NCBI RefSeq assembly: GCF_032248695.1
Contig: NZ_JAVHXC010000002.1
Coordinates: 434,001-498,000 of the forward strand
Direction of reading: 5' to 3'
From: Dietzia sp032248695
GTDB taxonomy: Bacteria > Actinomycetota > Actinomycetes > Mycobacteriales > Mycobacteriaceae
DNA length: 64,000 bases
Each line of letters opens with the position of its first letter. Position 1 is the first letter of the stretch. This document shows, piece by piece, positions 1 through 9,794 of the stretch. A model generated the notes under the pieces. That model did no database searches and was not told the DNA's origin. It worked only from the letters and a program-made list of their open reading frames with translations. A program made the translations under genes and the position numbers.

Positions 1-987
1 GACGATCATGCTGCCCATCCCCGGCAGGTTGAACAGGCGCTCGACCACCACTGTGCCGCCGATGAGGCGGCCGAGGCTGATGCCGGCGAGGGTGATGATG
101 GAGACCGTCGACGGCCGCAGGGCCTCCTTGACCAGGACGTGCCCGGTGGGCATGCCCTTCGCGCGCGCCGAGAGGACGAAGTCCTGCTGCAGCGTCGAGA
201 TCATGTCGGTGCGCAGGACGCGGGTGAAGATCGCGACCTCCATGAGCGCCAGCGTCAGGGCCGGCAGCGCGATGCTGCGCAGGTTCTCGCCCAGCCCCTC
301 GTCCAGCGGCACGTAGCCCTGGCGCGGGAACTCGGGCAGGAAGGTGGCGATCAACGCGAGCACGCCGCCCGCCACGAGGCCGGCGATGAGCGCCTTGCCC
401 CACATGACGCCGGGCGCCCCGGGCCCGCCCCGGCGGCCCAGCGGCGACAGCGCCACCGCGAGACCGACCACGGCCGCGAGCCCCAGGATGAGCTGCTGCG
501 CGAACGAGTGGTTGAACACCAGCAGGTAGATGAGCAACAGGCCGGCCACGAAGCTCGGCACCGAGATGAACGCGAACGCGACGATCGAGGCCACCTGGTC
601 GAACACGCCACCGCGGCGGTAGGCCGACCACACCGCGACCGGCACGGCGATCGCCAGCGACAGGATGATCGACAGGAACGCGAGCTGGATGGTCACCGGC
701 AGGGCGTTGCCGATCATCTCGGTGACGGGCTGGTTGGGCTGGATGAGCGAGTTGCCGAGATCGGCCGAGAGCATGCTGCCCGCCCAGTCGGCGAAGCGGA
801 CCGCCAGCGGATCGTCGAGCCCGAGCTCCTCCCTGGCGGCCAGATACTGCTCCTCGGTCGCGCCCGGTCCGACGGCCGAGGCCGCGGCGTCACCGGGGAC
901 GGCCTCCATCAGGAAGAACGCGCCGATCGCGGCGAGTATGACGACGACGACCGCGTGCAGAGCGCGTTCGCCTATGAACCTGAGCAC
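1..987 (-). CDS. Peptide/nickel ABC transporter permease, DppB-like (3' end outside window)
   Basis: This is the inner-membrane channel subunit of a DppB/OppB-type importer. Reading from a GTG at 987, the frame stays open for 329 codons to the window edge. It begins with a membrane helix near residues 5-25 and the family's N-terminal motif around GDAAASAVGPGAT. Hydrophobic segments and the C-terminal EAA-loop region (LSARAKGMPTGHVLVKEALR) follow. The start is supported by an AAGGGG ribosome-binding site about 8 bases upstream. The usual partner permease DppC probably follows beyond position 1. It is transcribed divergently from the ATPases and binding proteins at 1156-6630, which presumably complete the same importer. 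The substrate cannot be read from the sequence. Confidence 0.88.
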   Translation of the reverse strand, partial: MLRFIGERALHAVVVVILAAIGAFFLMEAVPGDAAASAVGPGATEEQYLAAREELGLDDPLAVRFADWAGSMLSADLGNSLIQPNQPVTEMIGNALPVTIQLAFLSIILSLAIAVPVAVWSAYRRGGVFDQVASIVAFAFISVPSFVAGLLLIYLLVFNHSFAQQLILGLAAVVGLAVALSPLGRRGGPGAPGVMWGKALIAGLVAGGVLALIATFLPEFPRQGYVPLDEGLGENLRSIALPALTLALMEVAIFTRVLRTDMISTLQQDFVLSARAKGMPTGHVLVKEALRPSTVSIITLAGISLGRLIGGTVVVERLFNLPGMGSMIV

Positions 988-1038
988 GTGGGGAGACCCC
1001 TTCGTTGAGTCACCGCATGAGGCGGTTACTTAATCATC

Positions 1039-1067
1039 TTGACGAAGCCACACTAGTTCGTGATACT
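1039..1067 (+). promoter_or_regulatory. Sigma70-type promoter for the ABC ATPase/binding-protein operon
   Basis: A -35 element TTGACG (1039-1044), a 17-base spacer and a -10 element GATACT (1062-1067) read toward the ATPase gene. A second promoter faces the other way over the same DNA: on the minus strand TTGCTG (1078-1073), 17 bases, TAGTGT (1055-1050), reading toward the permease. The two promoters overlap, so the transcripts probably compete or are co-regulated. Confidence 0.6.
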
Positions 1068-1084
1068 CGTCACAGCAACACGTT

Positions 1085-1101
1085 CTAAGTACATGACTTA
1101 G
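1085..1101. promoter_or_regulatory. Candidate operator: perfect palindrome between ABC transporter operons
   Basis: CTAAGTACATGACTTAG is a perfect inverted repeat with 6-base arms and a 5-base centre. It lies just downstream of the expected transcription start of the plus-strand operon, where a bound repressor would block elongation. The binding protein is not identifiable here. Confidence 0.4.
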
Positions 1102-1155
1102 AGCCGGTACTCACACCAGGAGGCAGCCATCGCCGCCGCACCACCAAGCGGGCCC

Positions 1156-2195
<1,040 letters not shown>

Positions 2196-2199
<4 letters not shown>

Positions 2200-3233
2200 C
2201 CGTCTCTCCCCCCGACCTCGCCGGTTCCGCGGACACCGGGATCGCGGGCCGTCCGACCGACGCCAAGCTCGTCGTCGACGCCGTCACCGTCGAGTACCAC
2301 ACCCGCAAGGGCACCGTTCACGCCGTCTCGGACGTCTCCCTGGACGTCCCCCGCGGCTCCACGCTCGCCCTCGTCGGCGAGTCCGGCTGCGGCAAGTCCA
2401 GCCTCGGCCGGGCGATGCTACAGCTGCCACGCCCCTCCGCCGGGCGCGTCATGGTGGACGACACGGACCTCTGCGCCCTGTCCGGTTCCTCGCTCAAGGA
2501 GGCGCGCAAGCGGATCCAGATGGTGTTCCAGGACCCCATCTCCTCGCTCAACCCGCGCCGCAAGGTCCGCGACATCGTCGCCGAGGGCCTGGAGATCCAG
2601 GGCGTCGACGGCGGCCGCGAGGAGATCCGGCGCCGCGTCGACGCCGCCCTCGAGGCGGTCGGCCTCGACCCCGAGCACGCCGGCGACCGCCGCCCGTCGG
2701 AGTTCTCCGGCGGGCAGTGCCAGCGCATCGCGCTCGCCCGGGCGCTCGTCCTGGAGCCCGAGGTGCTCGTCTGTGACGAGCCCGTCTCCGCGCTCGACGT
2801 CTCCGTGCAGGCGCAGATCCTCAATCTCCTCGAGGAGATGAAGGAGCGCTACCAGTTGACGATGGTGTTCATCTCCCACGACCTGTCGGTGGTCCACAAC
2901 ATCGCCGACCGCGTGGCCGTGATGTATCTCGGCATGGTGTGCGAGGTCGCCGACACCGAGACGCTGTACCGGGCCCCGGCCCACCCGTACACGATGCTGC
3001 TCATCTCCTCGGCCCCCACGCTCGGCGGCACGCTCGCCGACACGCTCGGCGAGGAGTCCATCACCGCGACCAGCTCCGAGCTGCCCTCGCCCCTGAACCC
3101 CCCGTCCGGATGCAGGTTCCGCACCCGGTGTCCCCGGGCCACCGAGCTCTGCGCCGCCGAACGTCCCCCGCTCACCACCATCGCGCCCGGCCACCAGGTC
3201 GCGTGCCACCACCCCCTCCAGGAGAACTCATGA
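2196..3233 (+). CDS. Peptide ABC transporter ATP-binding protein, DppF/OppF-like
   Basis: This is the second ATPase subunit of the importer. Walker A is GESGCGKS (residues 61-68), the signature is FSGGQCQR, Walker B is VLVCDEP, and the C-terminal HPY domain contains GCRFRTRCPR. The length of 345 aa is normal for OppF. It overlaps both neighbours by ATGA (2196-2199 and 3230-3233), so the two ATPases and the first binding protein are translated as a coupled unit. The second ATPase next to OppD argues for an oligopeptide or similar solute importer rather than a single-ATPase system. Confidence 0.92.
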
Positions 3234-4837
3234 AGCGCACCACCGGTGCCCTGGCCGTCCTCGCGACGGCCGCCCTGACCCTGTCCGCGTGTGGTGGAGG
3301 CGGCGACGAGTCCACCTCCGCCGCCGGCGGCGCCGAGGGCCAGGCCCCCGACCAGTCCGAGCGCTGCACCGAGGACCTGGCGGGCGGCACGATCACCGTC
3401 GGCGAGTTCTCCATGCTCCCGTCGTTCGCGCCCGGCCAGGGCCAGTACGGCGTCCGCGGCGGCGCCCAGTCGGCGGCCGTCTACGACCGGCTCATGGTGT
3501 GGAACCCCGAGGCCGCGGAGTTCGAGCCCAAGCTCGCCGAGTCCCTCGAGGCCAACGAGGACAACACCGTGTGGACCCTCAAGCTCCGCGACGGCGTCAC
3601 CTTCTCCAACGGCGACCCGCTCACCGCCGAGGACGTGGTGTTCACGGTGGGCCTGCACAAGGACCCCGCGAACCGGTCGACCGCGATGACCGACGCGATG
3701 GAGATCTCCGAGGCCCGCGCGGTGGACCCGCTCACTGTGGAGTTCACGCTCGCCGACCCGTGGGCCGGGTTCCCCGTGACCCTCGCCGGCACCGTCGGTG
3801 AGGTCATCCCCAAGAACGCCTACGAGGCCGCCGACCCGCAGGAGTGGTCCCGCAACCCGATCGGCGCCGGCGCCTTCACCGTGGCCGAGTACATCCCGGA
3901 CCAGAAGACCGTGCTCGAGCCCAACCCGGAGTACTACGGCGGGCCCGTCTGCCCGACGCTGGAGTTCATCCGCATCCCCGGCTCGCAGAGCACCTTCGAC
4001 GCCTTCAAGACCGGCGAGATCCAGGTCGGCTTCCTGCGCGGCGCCAAGTTCACGTCCATGGCCCAGGCCGAGGACGTCCGCGGCTTCGAGGAGATCATCA
4101 GCTCCGGCTCGGTGATCAACATGAACTCGGGCAAGGCCGGCTACGACGGCATCCTCACAGACGCCCGCGCCCGCCAGGCCGTCGCCGCGGCGATCGACCG
4201 GGACCTGTGGAACCAGCGCCTCTACGACGGCGAGGGCCAGCCGACCTCCGCGCTGGTCGCCGACTCCTCCCGCCTCTACGACGGGCAGGAAGGGCCCGCG
4301 TTCGACGTGGAGAAGGCCAAGTCCCTCGTCGCCGAGCTCAAGGCCGACCGCCCCGACTGGAACGGTGAGCTGCGCATGCTCATCTCCGACGGCCCCGAGA
4401 ACGTCGAGGCCGGCGTGGTCGCCAAGGCCCTGCTGGACGCGGCCGGGTTCAACGTCGTGATCGACAACGCCCCCGTCTCCCAGGTCACCGCCCGCCAGTT
4501 CACGGGTGACTACGAGATCGTGATCGGCGGCCTGGCGCCCTCGGACGCCGACCTGGCGTCGACCTTCGCCAGCGCGTTCACCCCGGGCGGGGCCACCAAC
4601 CTCACGGGCATCGACGACCCGGAGCTGTCCGCCGCGGTCACCGAGCTCAAGGCCGCCGCCGACGTCGACTCCCAGAAGGCCGCGCTCACGCGCCTGCAGG
4701 AGGTCTTCAACGAGGTCCAGCCGTTCACCGTCGTCGCCAACGGCGAGCAGTACGTGGCCGTCTCCGACACCGTCGGCGGCCTCACCCCGACGCTGTCCTC
4801 GACCGTCCTGTACGACGGGGCCTTCGTCAAGAAGTGA
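3230..4837 (+). CDS. Extracellular solute-binding lipoprotein, family 5 (first of two)
   Basis: This is the substrate receptor of the ABC importer, anchored to the outer face of the membrane. A lipoprotein signal peptide (residues 1-21) ends in the lipobox LSAC, followed by a Gly/Ser/Ala linker. The rest (535 aa in all) is the SBP_bac_5 fold, with recognisable YDRLMVWNPE and WTLKLRDGVTFSNGDPLTAEDV segments. The ATG at 3230 is preferred because it overlaps the preceding stop and has AGGAGA in front. It is closely similar along its whole length to the next gene, so the pair looks like a tandem duplication. A two-cysteine loop (GPVCPTL) may pair with the early ERCTED cysteine. Confidence 0.92.
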   Translation: MKRTTGALAVLATAALTLSACGGGGDESTSAAGGAEGQAPDQSERCTEDLAGGTITVGEFSMLPSFAPGQGQYGVRGGAQSAAVYDRLMVWNPEAAEFEPKLAESLEANEDNTVWTLKLRDGVTFSNGDPLTAEDVVFTVGLHKDPANRSTAMTDAMEISEARAVDPLTVEFTLADPWAGFPVTLAGTVGEVIPKNAYEAADPQEWSRNPIGAGAFTVAEYIPDQKTVLEPNPEYYGGPVCPTLEFIRIPGSQSTFDAFKTGEIQVGFLRGAKFTSMAQAEDVRGFEEIISSGSVINMNSGKAGYDGILTDARARQAVAAAIDRDLWNQRLYDGEGQPTSALVADSSRLYDGQEGPAFDVEKAKSLVAELKADRPDWNGELRMLISDGPENVEAGVVAKALLDAAGFNVVIDNAPVSQVTARQFTGDYEIVIGGLAPSDADLASTFASAFTPGGATNLTGIDDPELSAAVTELKAAADVDSQKAALTRLQEVFNEVQPFTVVANGEQYVAVSDTVGGLTPTLSSTVLYDGAFVKK

Positions 4838-4856
4838 CCGTCACCGCGTGACACCC

Positions 4857-4893
4857 GGCGTCGCCGGCGGGCCCTGAACCCGCCGGCGACGCC
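4857..4893 (+). terminator. 15-bp perfect hairpin between the two binding-protein genes
   Basis: GGCGTCGCCGGCGGG (4857-4871) pairs perfectly with 4879-4893 around a 7-base loop. No T-run follows. It starts about 20 bases after the first binding-protein stop. It may protect the upstream mRNA 3' end or partly terminate, so that the second binding protein is made in a different amount. Confidence 0.6.
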
Positions 4894-5019
4894 CCTCACA
4901 CCACACCGTCGTGCCCCGGGCCGTCCGCCCACCGGCGAGAGCCCGGGGCTGCTTCACGCCGACATCCCCACCGGCGGTGCGCCGACCGGCCCGCCGCGTT
5001 CTCACGATCAGGAGTTCAG

Positions 5020-6630
5020 ATGACCCGCGCCTCCCGCGCCACCAGCGCCTTGGCCGTCCTCGCCGCGACCACCCTCGCCCTCACCGCGTGCGGAGGCGGC
5101 GGTTCGGAGTCCACCGCCAACGCCTCCGGCGCCTCCGCTCCGGACCAGTCCGAGCGGTGCACCGAGGACCGGGTCGGCGGCACCATCACCATGGGCGAGT
5201 ACGCGATGCTCCCCTCCTTCGCGCCCGGCCAGGGCATGTTCGGCGTCCGCGGGGCCACCGAGTCGGCGGCCGTCTACGACCGCCTCATGAAGTGGAACCC
5301 GGAGACGGCGGAGTTCGAGCCCAAGCTCGCCGAGTCGCTGGAGTCCTCCCAGAACAACACCGTCTGGACCCTCAAGCTCCGCGACGGCGTGACCTTCTCC
5401 AACGGCGACCCGCTCACCGCCGAGGACGTGGCCTTCACGATCGACCTGCACAAGGACCCCAAGACGGTCTCCAACGCGATGACCGACGCCATGCAGGTCG
5501 AGCAGGCCCGTGTCGTGGACCCCCTCACCGTGGAGTTCACCCTCGCCGAGCCGTGGGCCGGGTTCCCGATCCTGTTGGCCGGTGCCGGCGGCGAGGTCAT
5601 CCCCAAGAAGGCGTACGAGGCCGCGGACCCGCAGGAGTGGGCGCGCAACCCCATCGGCGCGGGCGCGTTCACCGTCTCCGAGTACGTCCCGGACCAGCAG
5701 CTCGTGCTCGAGCCCAACCCGGACTACTACGGCGGCCCGGTCTGCCCGACCCTGAAGTTCATCCGCATCCCCGGCTCGCAGGGCACCTACGAGGCGTTCC
5801 AGACCGACGAGGTCCAGGTCGGCTTCCTGCGTGGCGCCAAGACCGTCACCGCCGCCCAGGATGCCGGTGACAAGGGCTTCGAGACCATCACCAGCGCCGG
5901 CTCGATCGTCAACCTCAACGCGGGCAACGCCGGGTACGACGGGGTCCTCACCGACGAGCGCGCCCGCCAGGCGTTCGCCAAGGCCCTGGACCGCGACCTG
6001 ATCGACCAGCGCCTCACCGGCGGACTCGGCCAGCCCACCTCGGCCATCATCGCCGAGTCCTCCCGCTTCTACGACGGCCAGGAGGGCCCGCAGTTCAACG
6101 TCGAGGAGGCCACCGCGCTGCTCGACGAGGTCAAGGCCGACCGCCCCGACTGGAACGGTGAGCTCACCCTGCTCGTGGCCGACAGCCCGGAGAACATGGA
6201 GTCCGGCGTGGCCGTCAAGGCCCTGCTCGACGCCGCCGGCTTCAACGTCACCATCCAGAGCGCGCCCGTCGCCCAGGTCGTGGCCCGCCAGTTCACCGGC
6301 GACTTCGAGGCCGTCATCGGCGGTCTGTCCCCGTCGGACGCCGACCCCGCCTCGACGTTCGCCAGCGCCATGACCCCCGGCGGCTCGCTGAACATCCCGG
6401 GCGTCGACGATCCCGAGCTCACCGAGGCCGTCGCCGCGTTCAAGGCGGCCCCCGACCTCGACGCGCAGAAGGCCGCGCTCACCGAGCTGCAGGAGGTCTA
6501 CAACCGCGTGGTGCCGTTCGCGGTGCTGGCCAACGCGCAGGAGTACGTCGTGGTGAACGATTCCGTCAAGGGCGTCTCCCCGACCCTGCACAGCACGATG
6601 CTCTTCGACGGCGCGTTCGTCCAGGAGTGA
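5020..6630 (+). CDS. Extracellular solute-binding lipoprotein, family 5 (second, paralogous)
   Basis: This is a second SBP_bac_5 receptor of 536 aa with its own lipoprotein signal (lipobox LTAC) and low-complexity Gly/Ser linker. From DQSERCTED onward it follows the upstream protein almost residue for residue, sharing for instance GAGAFTV and PDWNGEL. A CAGGAG ribosome-binding site precedes the ATG. It is separated from its twin by 182 bases containing a strong hairpin, so relative expression may differ. Two receptors feeding one channel would broaden the range of imported solutes. That is inference. Confidence 0.92.
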   Translation: MTRASRATSALAVLAATTLALTACGGGGSESTANASGASAPDQSERCTEDRVGGTITMGEYAMLPSFAPGQGMFGVRGATESAAVYDRLMKWNPETAEFEPKLAESLESSQNNTVWTLKLRDGVTFSNGDPLTAEDVAFTIDLHKDPKTVSNAMTDAMQVEQARVVDPLTVEFTLAEPWAGFPILLAGAGGEVIPKKAYEAADPQEWARNPIGAGAFTVSEYVPDQQLVLEPNPDYYGGPVCPTLKFIRIPGSQGTYEAFQTDEVQVGFLRGAKTVTAAQDAGDKGFETITSAGSIVNLNAGNAGYDGVLTDERARQAFAKALDRDLIDQRLTGGLGQPTSAIIAESSRFYDGQEGPQFNVEEATALLDEVKADRPDWNGELTLLVADSPENMESGVAVKALLDAAGFNVTIQSAPVAQVVARQFTGDFEAVIGGLSPSDADPASTFASAMTPGGSLNIPGVDDPELTEAVAAFKAAPDLDAQKAALTELQEVYNRVVPFAVLANAQEYVVVNDSVKGVSPTLHSTMLFDGAFVQE

Positions 6631-6681
6631 CAGTCGCGGGGTGATCGCCTCGCGCCGGCGGCCGTCGACGCCGACAGTCGC

Positions 6682-6780
6682 GGGGCGATCGCTCGGCCAC
6701 CGCCGAACGGCGCGGGGGCGATCGCTCCGCCACCACCGAACGGCCCCGGGGCGATCGCTCCGCCACCACCGAACGGCCCC
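6682..6780. repeat. Three tandem 33-bp units, each with a GCGATCGC palindrome
   Basis: GCGATCGC occurs at 6685, 6718 and 6751, exactly 33 bases apart. Each is followed by a near-identical tail (CTCCGCCACCACCGAACGG in the last two). A degenerate half copy (CAGTCGCGGGG) precedes at about 6631 and 6675. The array runs directly into the terminator hairpin, whose left arm reuses the unit's end. No coding potential is evident. Confidence 0.85.
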
Positions 6781-6810
6781 GGATCCTGCTTCAGGGATCC
6801 GGGGCCGTTC
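6771..6810 (+). terminator. Terminator of the ABC operon
   Basis: GAACGGCCCCGGATCC (6771-6786) pairs perfectly with 6795-6810 around an 8-base loop, giving a 16-bp stem, followed by GCCATTTCAG. It is the first strong stem after the second binding-protein gene. Confidence 0.75.
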
Positions 6811-6920
6811 GCCATTTCAGGGACCCGCGCTCTGCGCCTGGCCTGCCCGGCCGCGCGCATCGGGCGCCTCGGCGTACGTCGACGACCCCGCCCACCTCGC
6901 CTGACACAGCCGCCCCCGTC

Positions 6921-7270
6921 CATGGCGTCTCGCGCGCACCGCGGGGAGGGCGAGACGCCATGTTGGGGAGCGGCTGCAAGAAACACGTGCATCCCCGGGA
7001 GCGAGACGCCATCTTCAGGAGCGGCTGCACACCCTCCGGCGGCAGGCCCGGGGGCGAGACGCCATCTTCAGGAGCGAGACGCCCGGAACGGGAGCGAACG
7101 CGCGCGATGCCGAACGCATACGCCCACGAACCCGCCCTCCGGGCGACAGCCGCACGCGAACATGGCGTCTCGCGCGCACCGCGGGGAGGGCAAGACGCCA
7201 TGTTGGGGAGCGGCTGCAGAAGACGCGCGCATCCGCGGGAGCGAGACGCCACCGCCAGGAGCGGCTGGGC
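6921..7270. repeat. Interspersed GCGAGACGCCA repeats with large inverted repeats
   Basis: This stretch has no convincing gene. A 58-bp block (6921-6978) recurs exactly 240 bases later (7161-7218) with one mismatch. Each block begins with a hairpin: CATGGCGTCTCGC (6921-6933) against 6950-6962. The core GCGAGACGCCA recurs at 6950, 7001, 7054, 7074, 7190 (variant) and 7241. It is usually followed by CAGGAGCGGCTGC or a similar tail. Reading frames here are compositionally odd and are judged spurious. The function is unknown. Confidence 0.8.
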
Positions 7271-7297
7271 GAGTCCCGCGCCGGCGCTACTCCCCTC

Positions 7298-8788
7298 TCA
7301 CCAGCCCGCGAACCCGGGCGCCACGCGCTGCCACGGCGCGGCCGCCTCGAGCTGCCCCGACAGCCGCAGCAGCAGGTCTTCGCGCGCGTAGTCGGCGACC
7401 AGCTGCACGCCCACGGGCAGGCCGCGGTCGTCGGTGCCGAGCGGCAGCGAGATCGCGGGCTGGCCGGAGACGTTGAACATGCTCGTGCACACCGAGAACG
7501 CCGAGGACCGGGTCCACATCGTGCCCGGGTCGGTGACGTCGAGGTACCCCAGCTCCGGGGTCGCCGAGGGCAGAGTCGGCATCAACAGCACGTCCACGCC
7601 GTCCGCCCCGAACAGCTCGGCCACGCGCCAGCCGGTCAGTTGGGCGGTCTGCAGAGCCCGCGCGACATCGGGTGCCGAGTGGGTCATGGCATTGTCGAGG
7701 ATCACCCGGGTCCAGGGCTCGATGTCGTCGTCGTCGAGCTCCCTTCCCAGCGCGGCGAGTCGCGCATCGATGGTGGCGCGCAGCTGGGCGCCCATGATCG
7801 CGCCGACCGCCGACATCACCTCCATCACGTCGAGCCCCAGTTCCACCTCGCGCACCTCGTGGCCCAGCTCGCCCAGGAGCGCGGCGGTGCGCTCCACGGC
7901 GGCGGTGCTGGACGCCTCGGTGGGGAACGGCCCCGGCGCCACGCGCAGCAGGCCCACCCGCAGGCGCCCGGGGTCCGCGCCCACCTCGTCGAGGAAGGGC
8001 CGCGGCGGCGTGGGGGCACCGTAGGCGTCGCCCGGGCGGTGACCGGCCACCGCGTCGAGCAGGGCCGCGCTGTCCCGCACGGTCGTTGTCAGAGCGTGGT
8101 GGTAGGACAGGGGCGACGACAACGCGTCCGGGTGCGGCCACGTCGGCACGCGGCCGCGACTCGGCTTGAGGCCGACGAGCCCGCACATGGCGGCGGGGAT
8201 GCGGATCGAGCCGCCGCCGTCGGTGCCGTGGGCGACCGGGACCATGCCCGAGGCCACGGCCGCCGCCGATCCGCCGCTCGACCCGCCGGTGGAGTGGCCG
8301 GTGTCCCACGGGTTGCGGCACGGGCCGTGCAGGAGCGATTCGGTGGTGGTGGTCTTGCCCATCTCAGGCACGTTGGTCGTGCCGAGCACCACCATGCCGG
8401 CGGCCTTGTAGCGCTGGACGACCGTGCTGTCCACGTCGGCCACGACGTCGGCGAACAGCCGCGATCCGTTCGCCGCGGGCAGGCCGGCCACGTCGGTGCC
8501 GAGGGCCTTGATGACGATCGGCACGCCGCGCAGGGGGCCGTCGGGCAGGCCGGCGGCGACCTCCGCGCGCGCGGCGTCGAAGCGGGTGGCGACCATCGCG
8601 TTGAGCTGCGGGTCCAGGGCCTCGATGCGGGCGATCGCGTCCTCGAGCACCTCGGCGGCGGTGGTGGCGCCGGAGGCGATGTCGGCGGCCAGGGCGAGCG
8701 CGTCGCGGCCGGGGGCGGTCTCACCCGCGGCGGGAGTGGACCCGGTCGGGGCGGGCGCGGACCCGGTCGGGGCGGGGGTGTCGGTCAT
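7298..8788 (-). CDS. Amidase signature family hydrolase
   Basis: This enzyme hydrolyses a carboxamide or related C-N bond through a Lys-Ser-Ser triad. The visible triad is K94 (VIVIKALG), S170 in the STGGSSGGS loop, and S194 in GTDGGGSIRIP. The length of 496 aa fits the family, and the substrate cannot be assigned. The N-terminus carries an unusual proline/threonine/serine repeat (APTGSAPAPTGSTP) before the fold begins near residue 28. It is the last gene of a minus-strand operon (11064 to 7298) with an SDR, a TauE exporter and an NTF2-like protein. The operon context suggests catabolism of an amide-containing compound. Confidence 0.88.
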   Translation of the reverse strand: MTDTPAPTGSAPAPTGSTPAAGETAPGRDALALAADIASGATTAAEVLEDAIARIEALDPQLNAMVATRFDAARAEVAAGLPDGPLRGVPIVIKALGTDVAGLPAANGSRLFADVVADVDSTVVQRYKAAGMVVLGTTNVPEMGKTTTTESLLHGPCRNPWDTGHSTGGSSGGSAAAVASGMVPVAHGTDGGGSIRIPAAMCGLVGLKPSRGRVPTWPHPDALSSPLSYHHALTTTVRDSAALLDAVAGHRPGDAYGAPTPPRPFLDEVGADPGRLRVGLLRVAPGPFPTEASSTAAVERTAALLGELGHEVREVELGLDVMEVMSAVGAIMGAQLRATIDARLAALGRELDDDDIEPWTRVILDNAMTHSAPDVARALQTAQLTGWRVAELFGADGVDVLLMPTLPSATPELGYLDVTDPGTMWTRSSAFSVCTSMFNVSGQPAISLPLGTDDRGLPVGVQLVADYAREDLLLRLSGQLEAAAPWQRVAPGFAGW

Positions 8789-8893
8789 GGGGGGCCTTTC
8801 GGGAGGTGGGTGGGGGGCGGGGCGGCGCGGGATCGGGGGACGACGGCGACGACGGCGGCGGCGACAGTGACGACGACGGCGACGACGACGAGG

Positions 8894-9754
8894 TCAGCCC
8901 CAGCGCGACTGCCCGCCGTCGAGCGGGATGGTCGCACCGGTCAGATACGAGGCCTCGCCGGAGCAGAGCCAGGCGACGGGGCGGCCGATGTCGACGAGGG
9001 GGTCGCCCACCCGGCCGGCGGGGATGCCGGCGATGAACTCGGCGGCCTCCTCCGGGTTGTTGTCCATCCACCAGTCGAGCCCGGGGCTGTGGGCGTGGGG
9101 GGCCACGTTGAGGGCGCGGATGCCGTCGGCGGCCCATTCGTAGGCGGCGGCGCGGGTGAGGGCGCGGACGGCCTCCTTCACGGCGGCGTAGATGCCGTAG
9201 TTGGCGGCGTCCCAGCGGACGGCGGCGGAGGTGACGAGGTTGATGACGGTGCCGCCGCCGCGCTTGGCCATCTCGGGGCGGGCGAGCTTCATGAGGCTCA
9301 GGGTGACGCGGGGCCCGCCCTCGAAGGCGGTGCGGAAGTCGTCGTCGGGGTAGTCCGACAGCGGCAGCGGCATGGCCATGTTCGCGTTGTTGACGAGGAT
9401 GTCCACGCCGCCGAGGCGGTCGACCGCGGTGGAGATGATGGTCTCGGGGGCGCCGTCGGCGATGATGTCGGCCGCGAGGCACTCCGCGGTGCCGCCGGCG
9501 GCGCGGATCTCCTCGGCGACGCGCTCGAGCTTGTGCAGCTTGCGGCCGACGAGCAGCACGGCGGCGCCGGACTCCGCCAGGCCGAGGGAGATGCCGCGGC
9601 CGACGCCCTGGCCCCCGCCGGTGACGATCGCGACCTTCCCGGCCAGGCGGGTCGAGGCGTCCTGCGGGGCGGCCAGGCGGGTCGAGGCGTCCTGCGGTGC
9701 GGCGTCCTGCGGCGCGGCATCCTGCGGCGCGGCGTTCTGGGGCGTGTCGGTCAT
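8894..9754 (-). CDS. Short-chain dehydrogenase/reductase with repeat-expanded N-terminus
   Basis: This is a classical SDR of 286 aa. The cofactor motif is TGGGQGVG (residues 45-52), followed by the structural NNA motif (LVNNANM), a catalytic Ser in NLVTSAA, and Tyr/Lys in YAAVK. It should use NAD(P)H to oxidise or reduce a hydroxyl or keto group. The first 38 residues are direct repeats of AAPQD and of a 27-bp block encoding ASTRLAAPQD. These look like replication-slippage expansion and lie outside the Rossmann fold. It belongs to the TetR-linked operon, 105 bases upstream of the amidase. The gap holds a GAC-rich microsatellite. Confidence 0.88.
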   Translation of the reverse strand: MTDTPQNAAPQDAAPQDAAPQDASTRLAAPQDASTRLAGKVAIVTGGGQGVGRGISLGLAESGAAVLLVGRKLHKLERVAEEIRAAGGTAECLAADIIADGAPETIISTAVDRLGGVDILVNNANMAMPLPLSDYPDDDFRTAFEGGPRVTLSLMKLARPEMAKRGGGTVINLVTSAAVRWDAANYGIYAAVKEAVRALTRAAAYEWAADGIRALNVAPHAHSPGLDWWMDNNPEEAAEFIAGIPAGRVGDPLVDIGRPVAWLCSGEASYLTGATIPLDGGQSRWG

Positions 9755-9794
9755 GGGGTCCTCCGGGTCGCGTGGGTGGGTGTCGGGACGGCGG

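Noticed and set aside
5008..6591. Minus-strand 527-codon open frame opposite the second binding-protein gene
   Set aside because: It is the antisense shadow of a well-conserved SBP_bac_5 gene in GC-rich DNA. Its translation is Gly/Val/Arg/Asp-rich with no recognisable domain.
6922..7476. Plus-strand 184-codon open frame across the intergenic repeats
   Set aside because: Its protein is just translated repeat sequence (MASRAHRGEG occurring twice) and it runs into the antisense of the amidase gene.
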